Source: Achromobacter deleyi (GTDB taxonomy: Bacteria > Pseudomonadota > Gammaproteobacteria > Burkholderiales > Burkholderiaceae_B). From it: DNA of 64,000 nucleotides. The DNA lies in the NCBI RefSeq assembly GCF_902859705.1, contig NZ_CADIJO010000011.1:62001-126000 (forward strand). Reading direction: 5' to 3'. The position numbers and the translations under genes are program-made. Of this stretch, positions 26,907-34,963 are shown piece after piece (the first letter of the stretch is position 1; the number at the start of each line of letters is the position of its first letter). The notes below the pieces were generated by a model that did not search any database, had not been told where the DNA came from, and was given only the letters and a program-made list of their open reading frames with translations.

Positions 26907-27263
26907 CTTATGCCCACCCCCACCCTGGATGCCGTCTTTCGCGCGCTGGCCGACCCCACGCGGCGCGAGATGCTGCGCAGCCTGGCCGAGGGGGACCGCA
27001 GCATCGGTGAACTGGCCGCGCCCCTGCGCATGAGCTTTGCCGGCGCCTCCAAGCACGTGCAGGCGCTGGAACGGGCCGGCCTGCTGCGGCGCACCGTCAA
27101 GGGCCGCAACCATGTCTGCAGCCTGGAACCGGCCCCCATGGCCGAGGCCATGCAATGGCTGCGCTTCTATGAACAATTCTGGTCCGGCAAGCTGGACGCG
27201 CTGGCCGCCGCGCTCGCCGCCCACACGCCCCCGGCCAGTCCCCAAGGAGAGCAACATGAGTGA
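26898..27263 (+). CDS. ArsR/SmtB-family winged-helix regulator
   Basis: 121 residues. The domain shows FRALADPTRREMLRSLAEGDRS, IGELAAPLRMSFAGASKHVQAL and LERAGLLRRTVKGRN (about 14-74), the subgroup usually paired with SRPBCC/AHSA1 proteins, without ArsR metal cysteines. The first ATG (26898) is inside an operator and only about 7 bp after the -10 box, so the message may be leaderless; 26910 is the next ATG and has no clear ribosome site. It overlaps the SRPBCC gene by 8 bp. Confidence 0.88.
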   Translation: MVELMPTPTLDAVFRALADPTRREMLRSLAEGDRSIGELAAPLRMSFAGASKHVQALERAGLLRRTVKGRNHVCSLEPAPMAEAMQWLRFYEQFWSGKLDALAAALAAHTPPASPQGEQHE

Positions 27264-27795
27264 ATACGGCGTCGTCACCGGCCCCGAGTCCCTGACCTTC
27301 ACCCGCGTCCTGCCCGGCAGCGTCGAGCGCGTCTGGGCCTTCCTGACCGAATCCGACAAGCGCGGCCAGTGGCTGGCCACCGGCGACATGGACCTGCGCG
27401 AAGGCGGCGGGGTCACCCTGCGCTTCGTGCACGCCGACCTGTCGTCCGTGGCCGAACCCACGCCCGAGCCCTACAAGCCCTACGAAAACGGGGTCACCAC
27501 GCACGGCGTCATCACCCGCTGCGAGCCGCCGCGGCTGCTGGCCTTCACCTGGGGCGGTTCGCGCGGCGAACCCTCGGAAGTCACGTTCGAACTGTCGCCG
27601 CAAGGCCATGACACCCTGCTGGTGCTGACCCACCGCAAACTGGCCACCCGCGAGGACATGGTCGACGTGGCCGGCGGCTGGCATGCGCACCTGGGCGTGC
27701 TGTCCGCCCGACTGGCCGGCCGCAGCCCGGGCGGGTTCTGGTCGGCGCTGCAACGCTGGGAAGCCGACTACCAGGCGCGCATCCCGGCGCGCTGA
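27256..27795 (+). CDS. SRPBCC/AHSA1-type protein
   Basis: 179 residues with the START-like AHSA1 fold: LTFTRVLPGSVERVWAFLTE (about 14-33), KRGQWLATGDMDLREGGGV, LLAFTWGG and GWHAHLGVLSARL. Such proteins bind hydrophobic ligands in a deep pocket. The overlap with the ArsR gene (AAGGAG before the ATG) makes them a regulator-effector pair, so the ligand may relieve repression. No substrate can be assigned. Confidence 0.85.
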   Translation: MSEYGVVTGPESLTFTRVLPGSVERVWAFLTESDKRGQWLATGDMDLREGGGVTLRFVHADLSSVAEPTPEPYKPYENGVTTHGVITRCEPPRLLAFTWGGSRGEPSEVTFELSPQGHDTLLVLTHRKLATREDMVDVAGGWHAHLGVLSARLAGRSPGGFWSALQRWEADYQARIPAR

Positions 27796-28354
27796 CCGCC
27801 TTTGGCTCGGGCCGTTGGTCCGGGCCGTGGCCCGGCCGCGCCGCCAGCCTGCCTGGCCGGCGCGGCCGAGTCGTTCAATAGCAACTATCACGCCCTGGCG
27901 ACGGATAAAAACTGGCTAAATATTGCGCTTTGCAGTAACATAAGTCCGTGATTTTTCCGCAAAAACCGGGCTTTTTTCACTCTGCGTGCCAACCCTGTGG
28001 TGGCGGGTCGGAACGGCAACCGGTTTTCTTGGGCGAAACCTACGACTGTCCCGCAGCGCATTGCAGCACCCCGCGCCGCCCGGCACTGCAGCAGACGCTC
28101 CAACCCGCTTCTTCCGGCAACGCGCCACAAGCGCCGACCCGCGACCAAGCCGCGCATCGCGCGCACACAGCCCTCGCGGCGCGAGTATCCGTCATTTCAG
28201 ACATCCAATCGGGATGCCGTGGCCCCTACCCGCGCTTGCCCGGACGTTTTACGTTCAAACCGCTGGACCTGGATTTCAGGGTCCAACGCGCCCGCCGCCC
28301 CTGCGGCGCGCCTTGCCGACGGCATGGCGGCGCGTAACGATCAAGGAGTAGAAA
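27796..28354 (+). other. 559-bp gap before infA, with an AT-rich island
   Basis: No convincing gene is seen. An AT-rich block at about 27896-27980 stands out from the GC-rich surroundings and is the likely promoter area for infA, though I cannot name clear -35 and -10 hexamers. A small inverted repeat TGGACC / GGTCCA is at 28264-28285. The remaining roughly 370 bp would be a long infA leader. Confidence 0.4.
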
Positions 28355-28618
28355 ATGGCTAAAGAAGAACTCATCGAATTGGATGGCATCGTTGACGAAG
28401 TGCTGCCCGATAGCCGCTACCGCGTCAAACTGGACAACGGCATCGAAGTCGGCGCCTACGCCTCGGGCCGCATCCGCAAGCACCGCATCCGCATCCTGGC
28501 GGGCGATCGCGTCACCCTGGAAATGTCGCCGTACGACCTGACCAAGGGCCGCATCAACTTCCGCCACAAGGACGAGCGCGCACCCGCGCCGCACCGTCCC
28601 CAGCAGTACCGCCGCTAA
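28355..28618 (+). CDS. infA: Translation initiation factor IF-1 (87-residue form)
   Basis: An S1/OB-fold protein that occupies the A site of the 30S subunit during initiation. The core runs [20 protein letters not shown] and the [18 protein letters not shown] tail extends beyond the usual 72 residues. Betaproteobacteria often carry such a second IF-1 apart from the ribosomal-protein copy; which one dominates cannot be judged here. AAGGAG stands 9 bp before the ATG. Confidence 0.9.
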   Translation: MAKEELIELDGIVDEVLPDSRYRVKLDNGIEVGAYASGRIRKHRIRILAGDRVTLEMSPYDLTKGRINFRHKDERAPAPHRPQQYRR

Positions 28619-28631
28619 AACGCCCGGCTCC

Positions 28632-28653
28632 GGGCCGGCCTGTGCGCCGGCCC
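28632..28653. other. GC-rich hairpin after infA
   Basis: GGGCCGGC, a six-base loop, then GCCGGCCC. It lies 14 bp after the infA stop. No T-run follows, so it is not a standard terminator, but it may protect or slow the transcript end. Confidence 0.4.
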
Positions 28654-28780
28654 CCACCGCTTGCTTCAGCCCGGGCAGCCCTTAACCTTGCCCGCGCCCT
28701 GCCGTAGTAATGCAGAAGACCCCGGTTCATGAAAAAATGGCGCCCAGCCGCCAGGCCCGGCGGACCACGCACGAAGCAAG

Positions 28781-29110
28781 ATGGATCTGACACAGGAATT
28801 GAAAGAAGCCGCTGACCAGCTCTCTTTGACGCGAAGACGATTCGCCAAGGGAGAAGAAGGCCTGCGCCTGCTTCATCAATCGCGCGAGGCGTTCATCAAC
28901 AGCCTGCGCAACACCGGCCTGACCTACGCCGAAGCCAAGACCAAGTACGACAATTGCCTGGATGAGCAGGAAGTGCAGCTGCACGGCATGCTGGACCAGA
29001 TGATGTATGCCGAGCGCATGCACCAGTTCGTGCTGCACCGCATCGCCCTGCAACAGCCGGCCGCCGCGCCGGCCGCGCCCGAGCCGCAGGCGCAAGCCGT
29101 CACGGCCTGA
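28781..29110 (+). CDS. Helical hypothetical protein
   Basis: 109 residues, almost all predicted helical and charged (MDLTQELKEAADQLSLTRRR; EAKTKYDNCLDEQEVQLHGM) with a low-complexity Pro/Ala tail after about 91. No signal peptide or membrane segment. I do not recognise the family. Coding is supported by base bias and a clean frame. Confidence 0.6.
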   Translation: MDLTQELKEAADQLSLTRRRFAKGEEGLRLLHQSREAFINSLRNTGLTYAEAKTKYDNCLDEQEVQLHGMLDQMMYAERMHQFVLHRIALQQPAAAPAAPEPQAQAVTA

Positions 29111-29143
29111 CTTTCATCCCGGCGCGCCCATGCGCGCCGTGCA

Positions 29144-30025
29144 TCAGGGCTTGAAGGCGCCGATGAAGATCGCGGGGTCGACCCGCGCATCGTTCAGGCT
29201 GACATTCCAGTGCAAGTGCGGGCCGGTTGCCCGGCCGGTGGCCCCGACTTTTCCGACCAGGCCGCCGCGGGGCACCTCGTCGCCCACCTTCACGTCGATG
29301 GCCGACATATGGCAGAACATGCTGACGAAGCCCTGCCCGTGGTCCAGGAAGACGGTCTTGCCGTTGAAGAAGTAATCCCCCACCAGCGACACCACGCCCG
29401 CGGCCGGCGCCTTGATCGGCGTGCCCGCCGGCACGGCGAAATCCAGCCCGGAATGCGGATTGCGTTCTTCGCCGTTGAAAAAACGCCGCAGCCCGAACGG
29501 GCTGGACAGGCGGCCGCCGGTGACCGGACGATCCAGCAACACGTTGCTGGGCGTGACGCCGGCGCGATAGGCGCGGTTGGCGGCGCTTTGCTCGGCCATC
29601 TCGCGCTCGATGCGCTTCATGTCGTCGGGGTCCGGGTTGACCTGGCGCGGGTTCTTCAGCGTGATGTGCTGCGCCACGTATTCCTTGGCGCGCACCGTGA
29701 AGGCCACCTGGCGCGTGGCGTTGCCGTCGCGCACCGAGATTTCCTGCGCGCCCGGCTTGACCGCCAGCGGGATGCCGACGACGGCGATCCATTGCTTGCC
29801 GTCTTCGCGCACGACCAGCACGCGGCGGTCGCGGTAGGTGACTTCCGGGGCGCGGGGGCCATCGCCCAACGCCAGCACGGCCACGCCGCCCGGCACCGGC
29901 GCATTGAGCTTGCGGGTGATGAAGCCAGTTTGCGCGGCGGCGGCTTGCTGCGCCCGGGCCGGCAGGCCCAGGCACACGGCGGCCGCGGCCAGGCCCAGCC
30001 GCAGCATGTCTCGGCGTTGCGGCAT
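29144..30025 (-). CDS. M23 (LytM) family peptidase, exported
   Basis: 293 residues. The leader has a twin-arginine-like QRRDMLRLGLAAAAVCLG and likely cleavage after PARA, so it works in the periplasm. An Ig-like region (about 50-130) precedes the peptidase. Zinc ligands are His191 and Asp195 (HSGLD) and the HLH motif at about 270-272 (GPHLHW), so the site is intact and peptidoglycan cross-bridge cleavage is expected. The chosen ATG overlaps the lipoprotein stop by one base (TGATG); 30040 is an alternative. Confidence 0.9.
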   Translation of the reverse strand: MPQRRDMLRLGLAAAAVCLGLPARAQQAAAAQTGFITRKLNAPVPGGVAVLALGDGPRAPEVTYRDRRVLVVREDGKQWIAVVGIPLAVKPGAQEISVRDGNATRQVAFTVRAKEYVAQHITLKNPRQVNPDPDDMKRIEREMAEQSAANRAYRAGVTPSNVLLDRPVTGGRLSSPFGLRRFFNGEERNPHSGLDFAVPAGTPIKAPAAGVVSLVGDYFFNGKTVFLDHGQGFVSMFCHMSAIDVKVGDEVPRGGLVGKVGATGRATGPHLHWNVSLNDARVDPAIFIGAFKP

Positions 30026-30372
30026 CACTGTTGCAGGCACAGGTTGGCCGGTTCGATCAGGCTTTGATCGCGACGCGTGATGCGGGTGGACAGGCGGGCT
30101 TCGGTCTTGCCCTTCCAGGTGGTGGTGGTCAGCACGGCCTCGACGCCCAGGCTGTCCTGCTGGATCAGTTCAAAGCCGTTGCGCACCGCCTTGCGTTCGA
30201 AATTCACGCCGATGCCCTTCCAGGCCGAGGCGACGCAATTGGTATAGTCCTCGGCCGAGCGTTGGGTGGACCCGTAGAACACCGGATCGCGGTCGCGCAC
30301 GTCTTTGACGTTGGCGCAGGCCGACACGGCGAGCAGGACGGCGGTAAGGGACAAGGCGGTACGGACCTTCAT
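30025..30372 (-). CDS. Small lipoprotein
   Basis: 115 residues with a lipobox: MKVRTALSLTAVLLAVSAC, acylated at Cys19. The mature part is basic with conserved-looking GSTQRSAEDYTNCVASAWKG and a C-terminal NLCLQQ. Unknown family. It is translated with the M23 peptidase, so a role in the cell envelope next to that enzyme is likely but not shown. Confidence 0.8.
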   Translation of the reverse strand: MKVRTALSLTAVLLAVSACANVKDVRDRDPVFYGSTQRSAEDYTNCVASAWKGIGVNFERKAVRNGFELIQQDSLGVEAVLTTTTWKGKTEARLSTRITRRDQSLIEPANLCLQQ

Positions 30373-30413
30373 GGGACGGCTCTCTGGCTGGGGGTGAAAA
30401 AGGGGGCGGCCAA

Positions 30414-31064
30414 CTATACCGCAGCGTCCCCGGGGGCTGGCTGCGGGCGGCGCGCCGATTTCGGGCGGAAGGCGGCGATGACCTCGGGGCGGGTCTCGGC
30501 ATAGGGGCCGCCGATCAGGTCGATGCAGTAAGGAATGGCGGCAAAGATGCCCGGCACCAGCGTCGACCCGTCGTCGGCCTTCAGGCCTTCCAGCGTTTCG
30601 CGGATGGCCTTGGGCTGGCCCGGCAGGTTGACGATCAAGGCGGCGTGCGACGGCCGCTCGCGGATGACGGCAACCTGCCGCGACAGGATGGCGGTGGGCA
30701 CGAAACGCAGGCTGATCTGGCGCATCTGTTCGCCAAAACCGGGCATTTCCTTGGTGCCGACGGCCAGGGTGGCCTCGGGCGTGACGTCGCGCCGGGCGGG
30801 GCCGGTGCCACCGGTGGTCAGCACCAGGTCGCAGCCGCAGGTGTCGACCAGTTCGATCAGCGTGTCGGAAATGCGCGCGGGCTCGTCAGGAATCAGGCGG
30901 TCCACCGCCTGCCAGGGCGAAGCCAGGGCGCCGCCCAGCCATTCACGCAGGGCGGGCAGGCCCTGGTCCTGGTAGGCACCGGAAGAGGCGCGGTCGGAAA
31001 TCGACACCAGGCCGATGATCAGTTCGTCGGGGTGGCGGCGGGCGATTCGGGTAGGGGTAGTCAT
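30414..31064 (-). CDS. mog: Molybdopterin adenylyltransferase, Mog/MoaB family
   Basis: 216 residues. It adenylates molybdopterin before molybdenum insertion. The motif LTTGGTGPARRDVTPEAT (about 81-98) is the family mark, with GLVSISDRASSG at the start of the fold. The C-terminal 20 residues are extra. Its neighbour is the divergent DltD-like gene. Confidence 0.92.
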   Translation of the reverse strand: MTTPTRIARRHPDELIIGLVSISDRASSGAYQDQGLPALREWLGGALASPWQAVDRLIPDEPARISDTLIELVDTCGCDLVLTTGGTGPARRDVTPEATLAVGTKEMPGFGEQMRQISLRFVPTAILSRQVAVIRERPSHAALIVNLPGQPKAIRETLEGLKADDGSTLVPGIFAAIPYCIDLIGGPYAETRPEVIAAFRPKSARRPQPAPGDAAV

Positions 31065-31258
31065 GACAGGATGCTATCGCATTCTTTGGCGGCCGAGCCG
31101 GGCATGGACGCGGCCCGGCGGGCCGCAGGTTGTCGCAAAAAGGGGAATCCGCGGGCACCCTCGGGTTTGCGCGCTTGTCTCGGTCATGGCGCCTGGATAA
31201 CATCCGCTCACAATCCGATCCCTCACTTGAGACGCGCGCCGCGCCTTCCTGGTTCCTC

Positions 31259-32383
31259 ATGTTCAAACGCACCCTTGGGCAGCATGCGCTGGCGGCGGCG
31301 CTGGCCCTGGCCGTCGCCGTGGCCGCCGGCTGGGGCGCCTGCCATTCGCTGGCCCTGCGGACCGGCCCGGCGCCCGCCGCATCGGCCGGCGTGTACATCC
31401 ACAACCTGGGCAACACCCTGGCGGACCAGACCCGCAACCTGTCGCGCCTGAGCCAGGCGCTGCGCACCGGCGACCGGCTGGTGGTGCTGGGTTCGTCCGA
31501 ACTGACCAGCACCGACCTGCGCTTCGTGCCGTACCGCTTCCTGGCCGACGAATTGCAGATGCCGGTCATGGCCTACGGCCATTCCGGTTTTCAGTCGCTG
31601 GGGATGCAGCTGGTGCTGGCCGCCCTGGCCGACGACCTGTCGCCCGCTTCGCGGGTGGTGGTGATGGTGTCGCCCGGCTGGTTCGACGGCGATGGCGGCC
31701 TGGGGCCGGACGAATTCCGCGAGCATGCCAATCCCCTGCTGCCCCGCCTGCTGCGCCAGCCCGAAGGCCGCGAGCAGGTGGCGAGCTGGCTGCGCGACAA
31801 GGGCGACGCCCGCGTCGCCTGGTCGATGGCCTCTGAACAGGCCTATGTGTTCCGCCAGCGGCTGGTCGACCTGTGGACGCCGGCCTACGCCGCCCCGGCC
31901 CCGGAAAGCGAAACCGTGGGCCCCGGCGCCGCCGCCCGCGTGGTGGACTGGGATGCCCTGGCGCGCGAGGCGCAGGATGCCGAGCAGGCACAGATGGCCC
32001 GCAACCGCTATGCGGTGCGCGACGATTTCTTCGACAAATACCTGCAAACGGTGCCGGCGGGCGGCAAGACGGCCTTCCAGCCGCAGCCGCTGACCGGCAA
32101 GGACGAACTGCGCGAGCTGGCCGCGCTGATGCAGCTGCTGCGCAACCACGGCGTGAATGCGCTCTTCGTGATGCAGCCGCTGCACCCGCTGGTGTTCAAG
32201 GACCTGGACCGCTTCACCCCGATCCAGCACGAGGTCAACGCCCTGTGCGCCCGCTACGCCATGACCTGCATGGACATGTATGGCGCCCCCTACGAGGTCG
32301 GCACCCTGCGCGACGTGCAGCACCTGGGCGAACTGGGCTGGCTGCGGGTCAACCAGCGCATCGCCGAGGTATTCCGGCCATGA
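31259..32383 (+). CDS. DltD-like D-alanyl transfer protein
   Basis: 374 residues. One N-terminal membrane helix (about 8-28) anchors a periplasmic SGNH-like hydrolase. The catalytic Ser lies in VVLGSSELTS (Ser79/80), and the C-terminal DVQHLGELGW holds the conserved Asp/His of DltD. In Gram-positive dlt systems DltD finishes D-alanine transfer from an MBOAT channel (DltB) to teichoic acid. No dltA, dltB or dltC is near. It is followed by a DltX-like microprotein, which makes an envelope acylation role likely, though the acceptor in a Gram-negative cell is unknown. Confidence 0.85.
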   Translation: MFKRTLGQHALAAALALAVAVAAGWGACHSLALRTGPAPAASAGVYIHNLGNTLADQTRNLSRLSQALRTGDRLVVLGSSELTSTDLRFVPYRFLADELQMPVMAYGHSGFQSLGMQLVLAALADDLSPASRVVVMVSPGWFDGDGGLGPDEFREHANPLLPRLLRQPEGREQVASWLRDKGDARVAWSMASEQAYVFRQRLVDLWTPAYAAPAPESETVGPGAAARVVDWDALAREAQDAEQAQMARNRYAVRDDFFDKYLQTVPAGGKTAFQPQPLTGKDELRELAALMQLLRNHGVNALFVMQPLHPLVFKDLDRFTPIQHEVNALCARYAMTCMDMYGAPYEVGTLRDVQHLGELGWLRVNQRIAEVFRP

Positions 32384-32439
32384 TGCCCCTCATTTTCCCC
32401 CTGGCCGCGGTGCTGGCCGCCAAGAAGGGACCGCGATGA
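32380..32439 (+). other. 19-codon coupling frame between DltD and the microprotein
   Basis: The frame MMPLIFPLAAVLAAKKGPR starts at an ATG overlapping the DltD stop (ATGA) and ends at a TGA overlapping the microprotein start (ATGA). The ribosome site of the microprotein (AAGAAGGGA) lies inside it. It may pass ribosomes on, or be chance; GAGGT nine bases before its ATG is a weak start signal. Confidence 0.35.
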
Positions 32440-32561
32440 AGAAAACCCTGTGGCTGTGCCTGCTGTACCTGGGGCTGCTGGCGGTCATGATGATCCAGGC
32501 CGACACGTCGGCCAACCTGGGCAAGCCGATCGAGATCGAATTCCAGTATCAGAAGTTCTAG
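32436..32561 (+). CDS. DltX-like membrane microprotein (FxYxxF C-terminus)
   Basis: 41 residues: a basic N-terminus, one membrane helix (LWLCLLYLGLLAVMM, about 5-19) and a periplasmic tail ending in FQYQKF. DltX microproteins of Gram-positive dlt operons have the same build and a terminal F-x-Y-x-x-F, whose Tyr acts in acyl transfer. AAGAAGG lies before the ATG. It directly follows the DltD gene. The MBOAT partner is not in the window. Confidence 0.75.
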   Translation: MKKTLWLCLLYLGLLAVMMIQADTSANLGKPIEIEFQYQKF

Positions 32562-32602
32562 GGCTGCCGCCCGGGGCGAAGTTGCGCCAAGCAACCAGGG
32601 AC

Positions 32603-32620
32603 GGGTCACAAATCTGTAAT
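32603..32620 (+). promoter_or_regulatory. PhoB box-like site before the PiT gene
   Basis: GGGTCACAAATCTGTAAT: GTCAC in the first heptamer, a perfect A-rich spacer, and CTGT-AT in the second, 11 bp apart. It overlaps AATAAT (32618-32623), the best -10 candidate, which would suit repression of the low-affinity carrier under phosphate starvation. Confidence 0.5.
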
Positions 32621-32655
32621 AATCTGGGCCTCGCCGGAACCTCTCCCCGCCCTCC

Positions 32656-34131
32656 ATGTTCTCCCTCTTCCATGGCCTAGACCTCTGGGTCGGCCTCAGC
32701 CTTGCGCTGGCCCTGACGTTCGTCCTGGCCTTCGAATTCATCAATGGCTTTCATGACACGGCGAACGCCGTCGCGACGGTCATCTACACCAAAGCGATGC
32801 CGCCGCACCTGGCGGTGGTGCTTTCCGGGATCTTCAACTTTCTGGGCGTGCTGCTGGGCGGCGTGGGGGTGGCCTACGCCATCGTCCACCTGCTGCCGGT
32901 GGAACTGCTGATCAACGTGGACACGGGGCGCGGGCTGGCCATGGTGTTCGCCATGCTGGCCGCCGCCATCGCCTGGAACCTGGGCACCTGGTATTTCGGC
33001 ATTCCGGCGTCCAGCTCGCACACGCTGATCGGATCGATCCTGGGCGTGGGCCTGGCCAATGCCATGATGACCCACCTGCCCCTGGCGGATGGCGTCAACT
33101 GGGGCAAGGCGATCGACATCGGCGCCTCGCTGGTGGTGTCGCCGGTGGCGGGCTTCCTGGTGGCCGGCGGGCTGTTGCTGGCGCTCAAGCGCTGGCTGCC
33201 GCTGTCCAAGATGCACAAGACGCCTGAACAGCGCCGCGCCATCGACAATAAAAAGCATCCGCCGTTCTGGAACCGCCTTGTGCTGGTGCTGTCGGCCATG
33301 GGCGTGAGCTTCGTGCACGGCTCGAACGATGGCCAGAAGGGCATCGGCCTGATCATGCTGGTGCTGATCGGCATCGTGCCGGCCAACTTCGTGCTGGACA
33401 CCAACAGCACCACCTACCAGATCGAACGCACCCGCGACGCGGCCACCCACCTGTCCGCCTTCTACCAGCGCAACGAAGCCATGCTGGGCGATTTCCTGGC
33501 GCTCAAGCGCGCCGGTTCGGCGTCGGACCTGCCGCGCAATTTCCGCTGCGATCCCGAGCTGACCCTGCCCACCATCGACGCGCTGCAGGCCGACCTGCAC
33601 GGCGTCAGCAACTATGCCGACCTGCCGGCGGCCAAGCGCATCGACGTGCGCCGCTACCTGCTGTGCCTGGACGACACGGCCAAGAAGGTGGCGCGCATCG
33701 AAGGCCTGCCCGCCCGTGAACGCACCGACTTGCAACGCCTGCGCGCCGACCTGACCGCCACCACCGAATACGCGCCCTTCTGGGTGATCGTGGCGGTGGC
33801 GCTGGCGCTGGGCGCCGGCACCATGGTGGGCTGGCGCCGCGTGGTGCTGACGGTGGGCGAAAAGATCGGCAAGCAGGGCATGACCTACGCCCAGGGCATG
33901 TCGGCCCAGCTGACGGCGGTGGGCGCCATCGGCCTGGCCAACGTGTTCAGCCTGCCGGTCTCGACCACGCACGTGCTGTCGTCCGGCGTGGCCGGCACGA
34001 TGATCGCCAACAAGAGCGGCCTGCAGGGCGGCACCGTGCGGAACATTCTGCTGGCCTGGATCCTGACCCTGCCCGCCTCGATGCTGCTGGCGGCCGGCCT
34101 GTTCTGGGTCGGCGTGCAGATCGCCGGCTAA
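32656..34131 (+). CDS. pit: PiT-family inorganic phosphate transporter
   Basis: A 491-residue low-affinity phosphate carrier. Two PiT signature repeats are present: EFINGFHDTANAVATVI (about 27-43) and, later, MGVSFVHGSNDGQKGIG (about 215-231). Typical helices include AWNLGTWYFGIPASSSHTL and SLPVSTTHVLSSGVAG. A large soluble loop of about 130 residues (250-375) sits between the halves. A PhoB-box-like site is just upstream. It is monocistronic. Confidence 0.94.
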   Translation: MFSLFHGLDLWVGLSLALALTFVLAFEFINGFHDTANAVATVIYTKAMPPHLAVVLSGIFNFLGVLLGGVGVAYAIVHLLPVELLINVDTGRGLAMVFAMLAAAIAWNLGTWYFGIPASSSHTLIGSILGVGLANAMMTHLPLADGVNWGKAIDIGASLVVSPVAGFLVAGGLLLALKRWLPLSKMHKTPEQRRAIDNKKHPPFWNRLVLVLSAMGVSFVHGSNDGQKGIGLIMLVLIGIVPANFVLDTNSTTYQIERTRDAATHLSAFYQRNEAMLGDFLALKRAGSASDLPRNFRCDPELTLPTIDALQADLHGVSNYADLPAAKRIDVRRYLLCLDDTAKKVARIEGLPARERTDLQRLRADLTATTEYAPFWVIVAVALALGAGTMVGWRRVVLTVGEKIGKQGMTYAQGMSAQLTAVGAIGLANVFSLPVSTTHVLSSGVAGTMIANKSGLQGGTVRNILLAWILTLPASMLLAAGLFWVGVQIAG

Positions 34132-34236
34132 GGGCCAAAGCCCGTGCCCGCGGCCGCGCGATCCGCGCGGCCGGCGCAACACTCTGGCAACCGCGCCGGG
34201 CTATGTCCGGCGCGGGCGCGCCACTACCATGGCGCC

Positions 34237-34884
34237 ATGGCTACCCCTACCCCCACCCTGCATTACATCTATGACCCGCTCTGCGGCTGGTGCTATGGCG
34301 CCGCGCCGCTGATCGAGGCCGCCCGCGGCATCGCGGGCCTGACGATCGCGCCCCACGGCGGCGGCATGATGACCGGCAGCAACGTGCAGCCCGTCACCGA
34401 CGCGCTGCGCCGCTACGTCATGCCGCATGACGAGCGCATCGCCGGCCTGACCGGCCAGGAATTCGGCGTGGACTATACCGACGGCCTGCTGCGCGACCAC
34501 GGTGCGGTGTTCGATTCGGCCCCGCCCACCACCGCGGTGCTGGCCGCCGAGACGTTGGCCGGCCGCGGCCTGGACCTGCTCAAGCGGCTGCAACGCGCGC
34601 ACTACGTGCAAGGTCTGCGCATCGCCGACCCCGCCGAACTGCAACGGCTGGCCGAAGACATCGGCCTGGATGCCGAGACCTTTCGCGCGGCCTATGCGCA
34701 GGCCGACGGCGAAGCCACCGCGCGCCACATCGCCGACAGCCGCGCACTGCTGACGCGGGTGGGCGGATCGGGCTTTCCGACGTTGGCACTGGAAATGAAC
34801 GGCGCCTACACCGTGCTGGAACCGGGCCGCTACCTGGGCCGTCCGTCGCAATGGCAGGCGGACCTGCGCGAGCGGCTGAAGTAA
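34237..34884 (+). CDS. DsbA-family (FrnE-like) thioredoxin-fold protein
   Basis: 215 residues with an N-terminal CGWC redox motif (Cys16, Cys19) in YIYDPLCGWCYGAAP. The rest matches FrnE/HCCA-type DsbA folds (GGMMTGSNVQ, GSGFPTLALEMNG). No signal peptide, so a cytosolic disulfide isomerase- or oxidoreductase-like role is likely. The start at 34237 keeps the family N-terminus; the longer frame to 34144 is non-coding. Confidence 0.85.
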   Translation: MATPTPTLHYIYDPLCGWCYGAAPLIEAARGIAGLTIAPHGGGMMTGSNVQPVTDALRRYVMPHDERIAGLTGQEFGVDYTDGLLRDHGAVFDSAPPTTAVLAAETLAGRGLDLLKRLQRAHYVQGLRIADPAELQRLAEDIGLDAETFRAAYAQADGEATARHIADSRALLTRVGGSGFPTLALEMNGAYTVLEPGRYLGRPSQWQADLRERLK

Positions 34885-34963
34885 ACACCGCCGGCCAAGG
34901 CCCGCTACGCAAACCCGGTTCAGCCCGAACCGACCGGGCGGCCTGCGTGGCCGCGGCCCGGCA

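Noticed and set aside
28632-28653. Strong terminator after infA
   Set aside because: The stem is good but no T-run follows, so I list it only as a hairpin.
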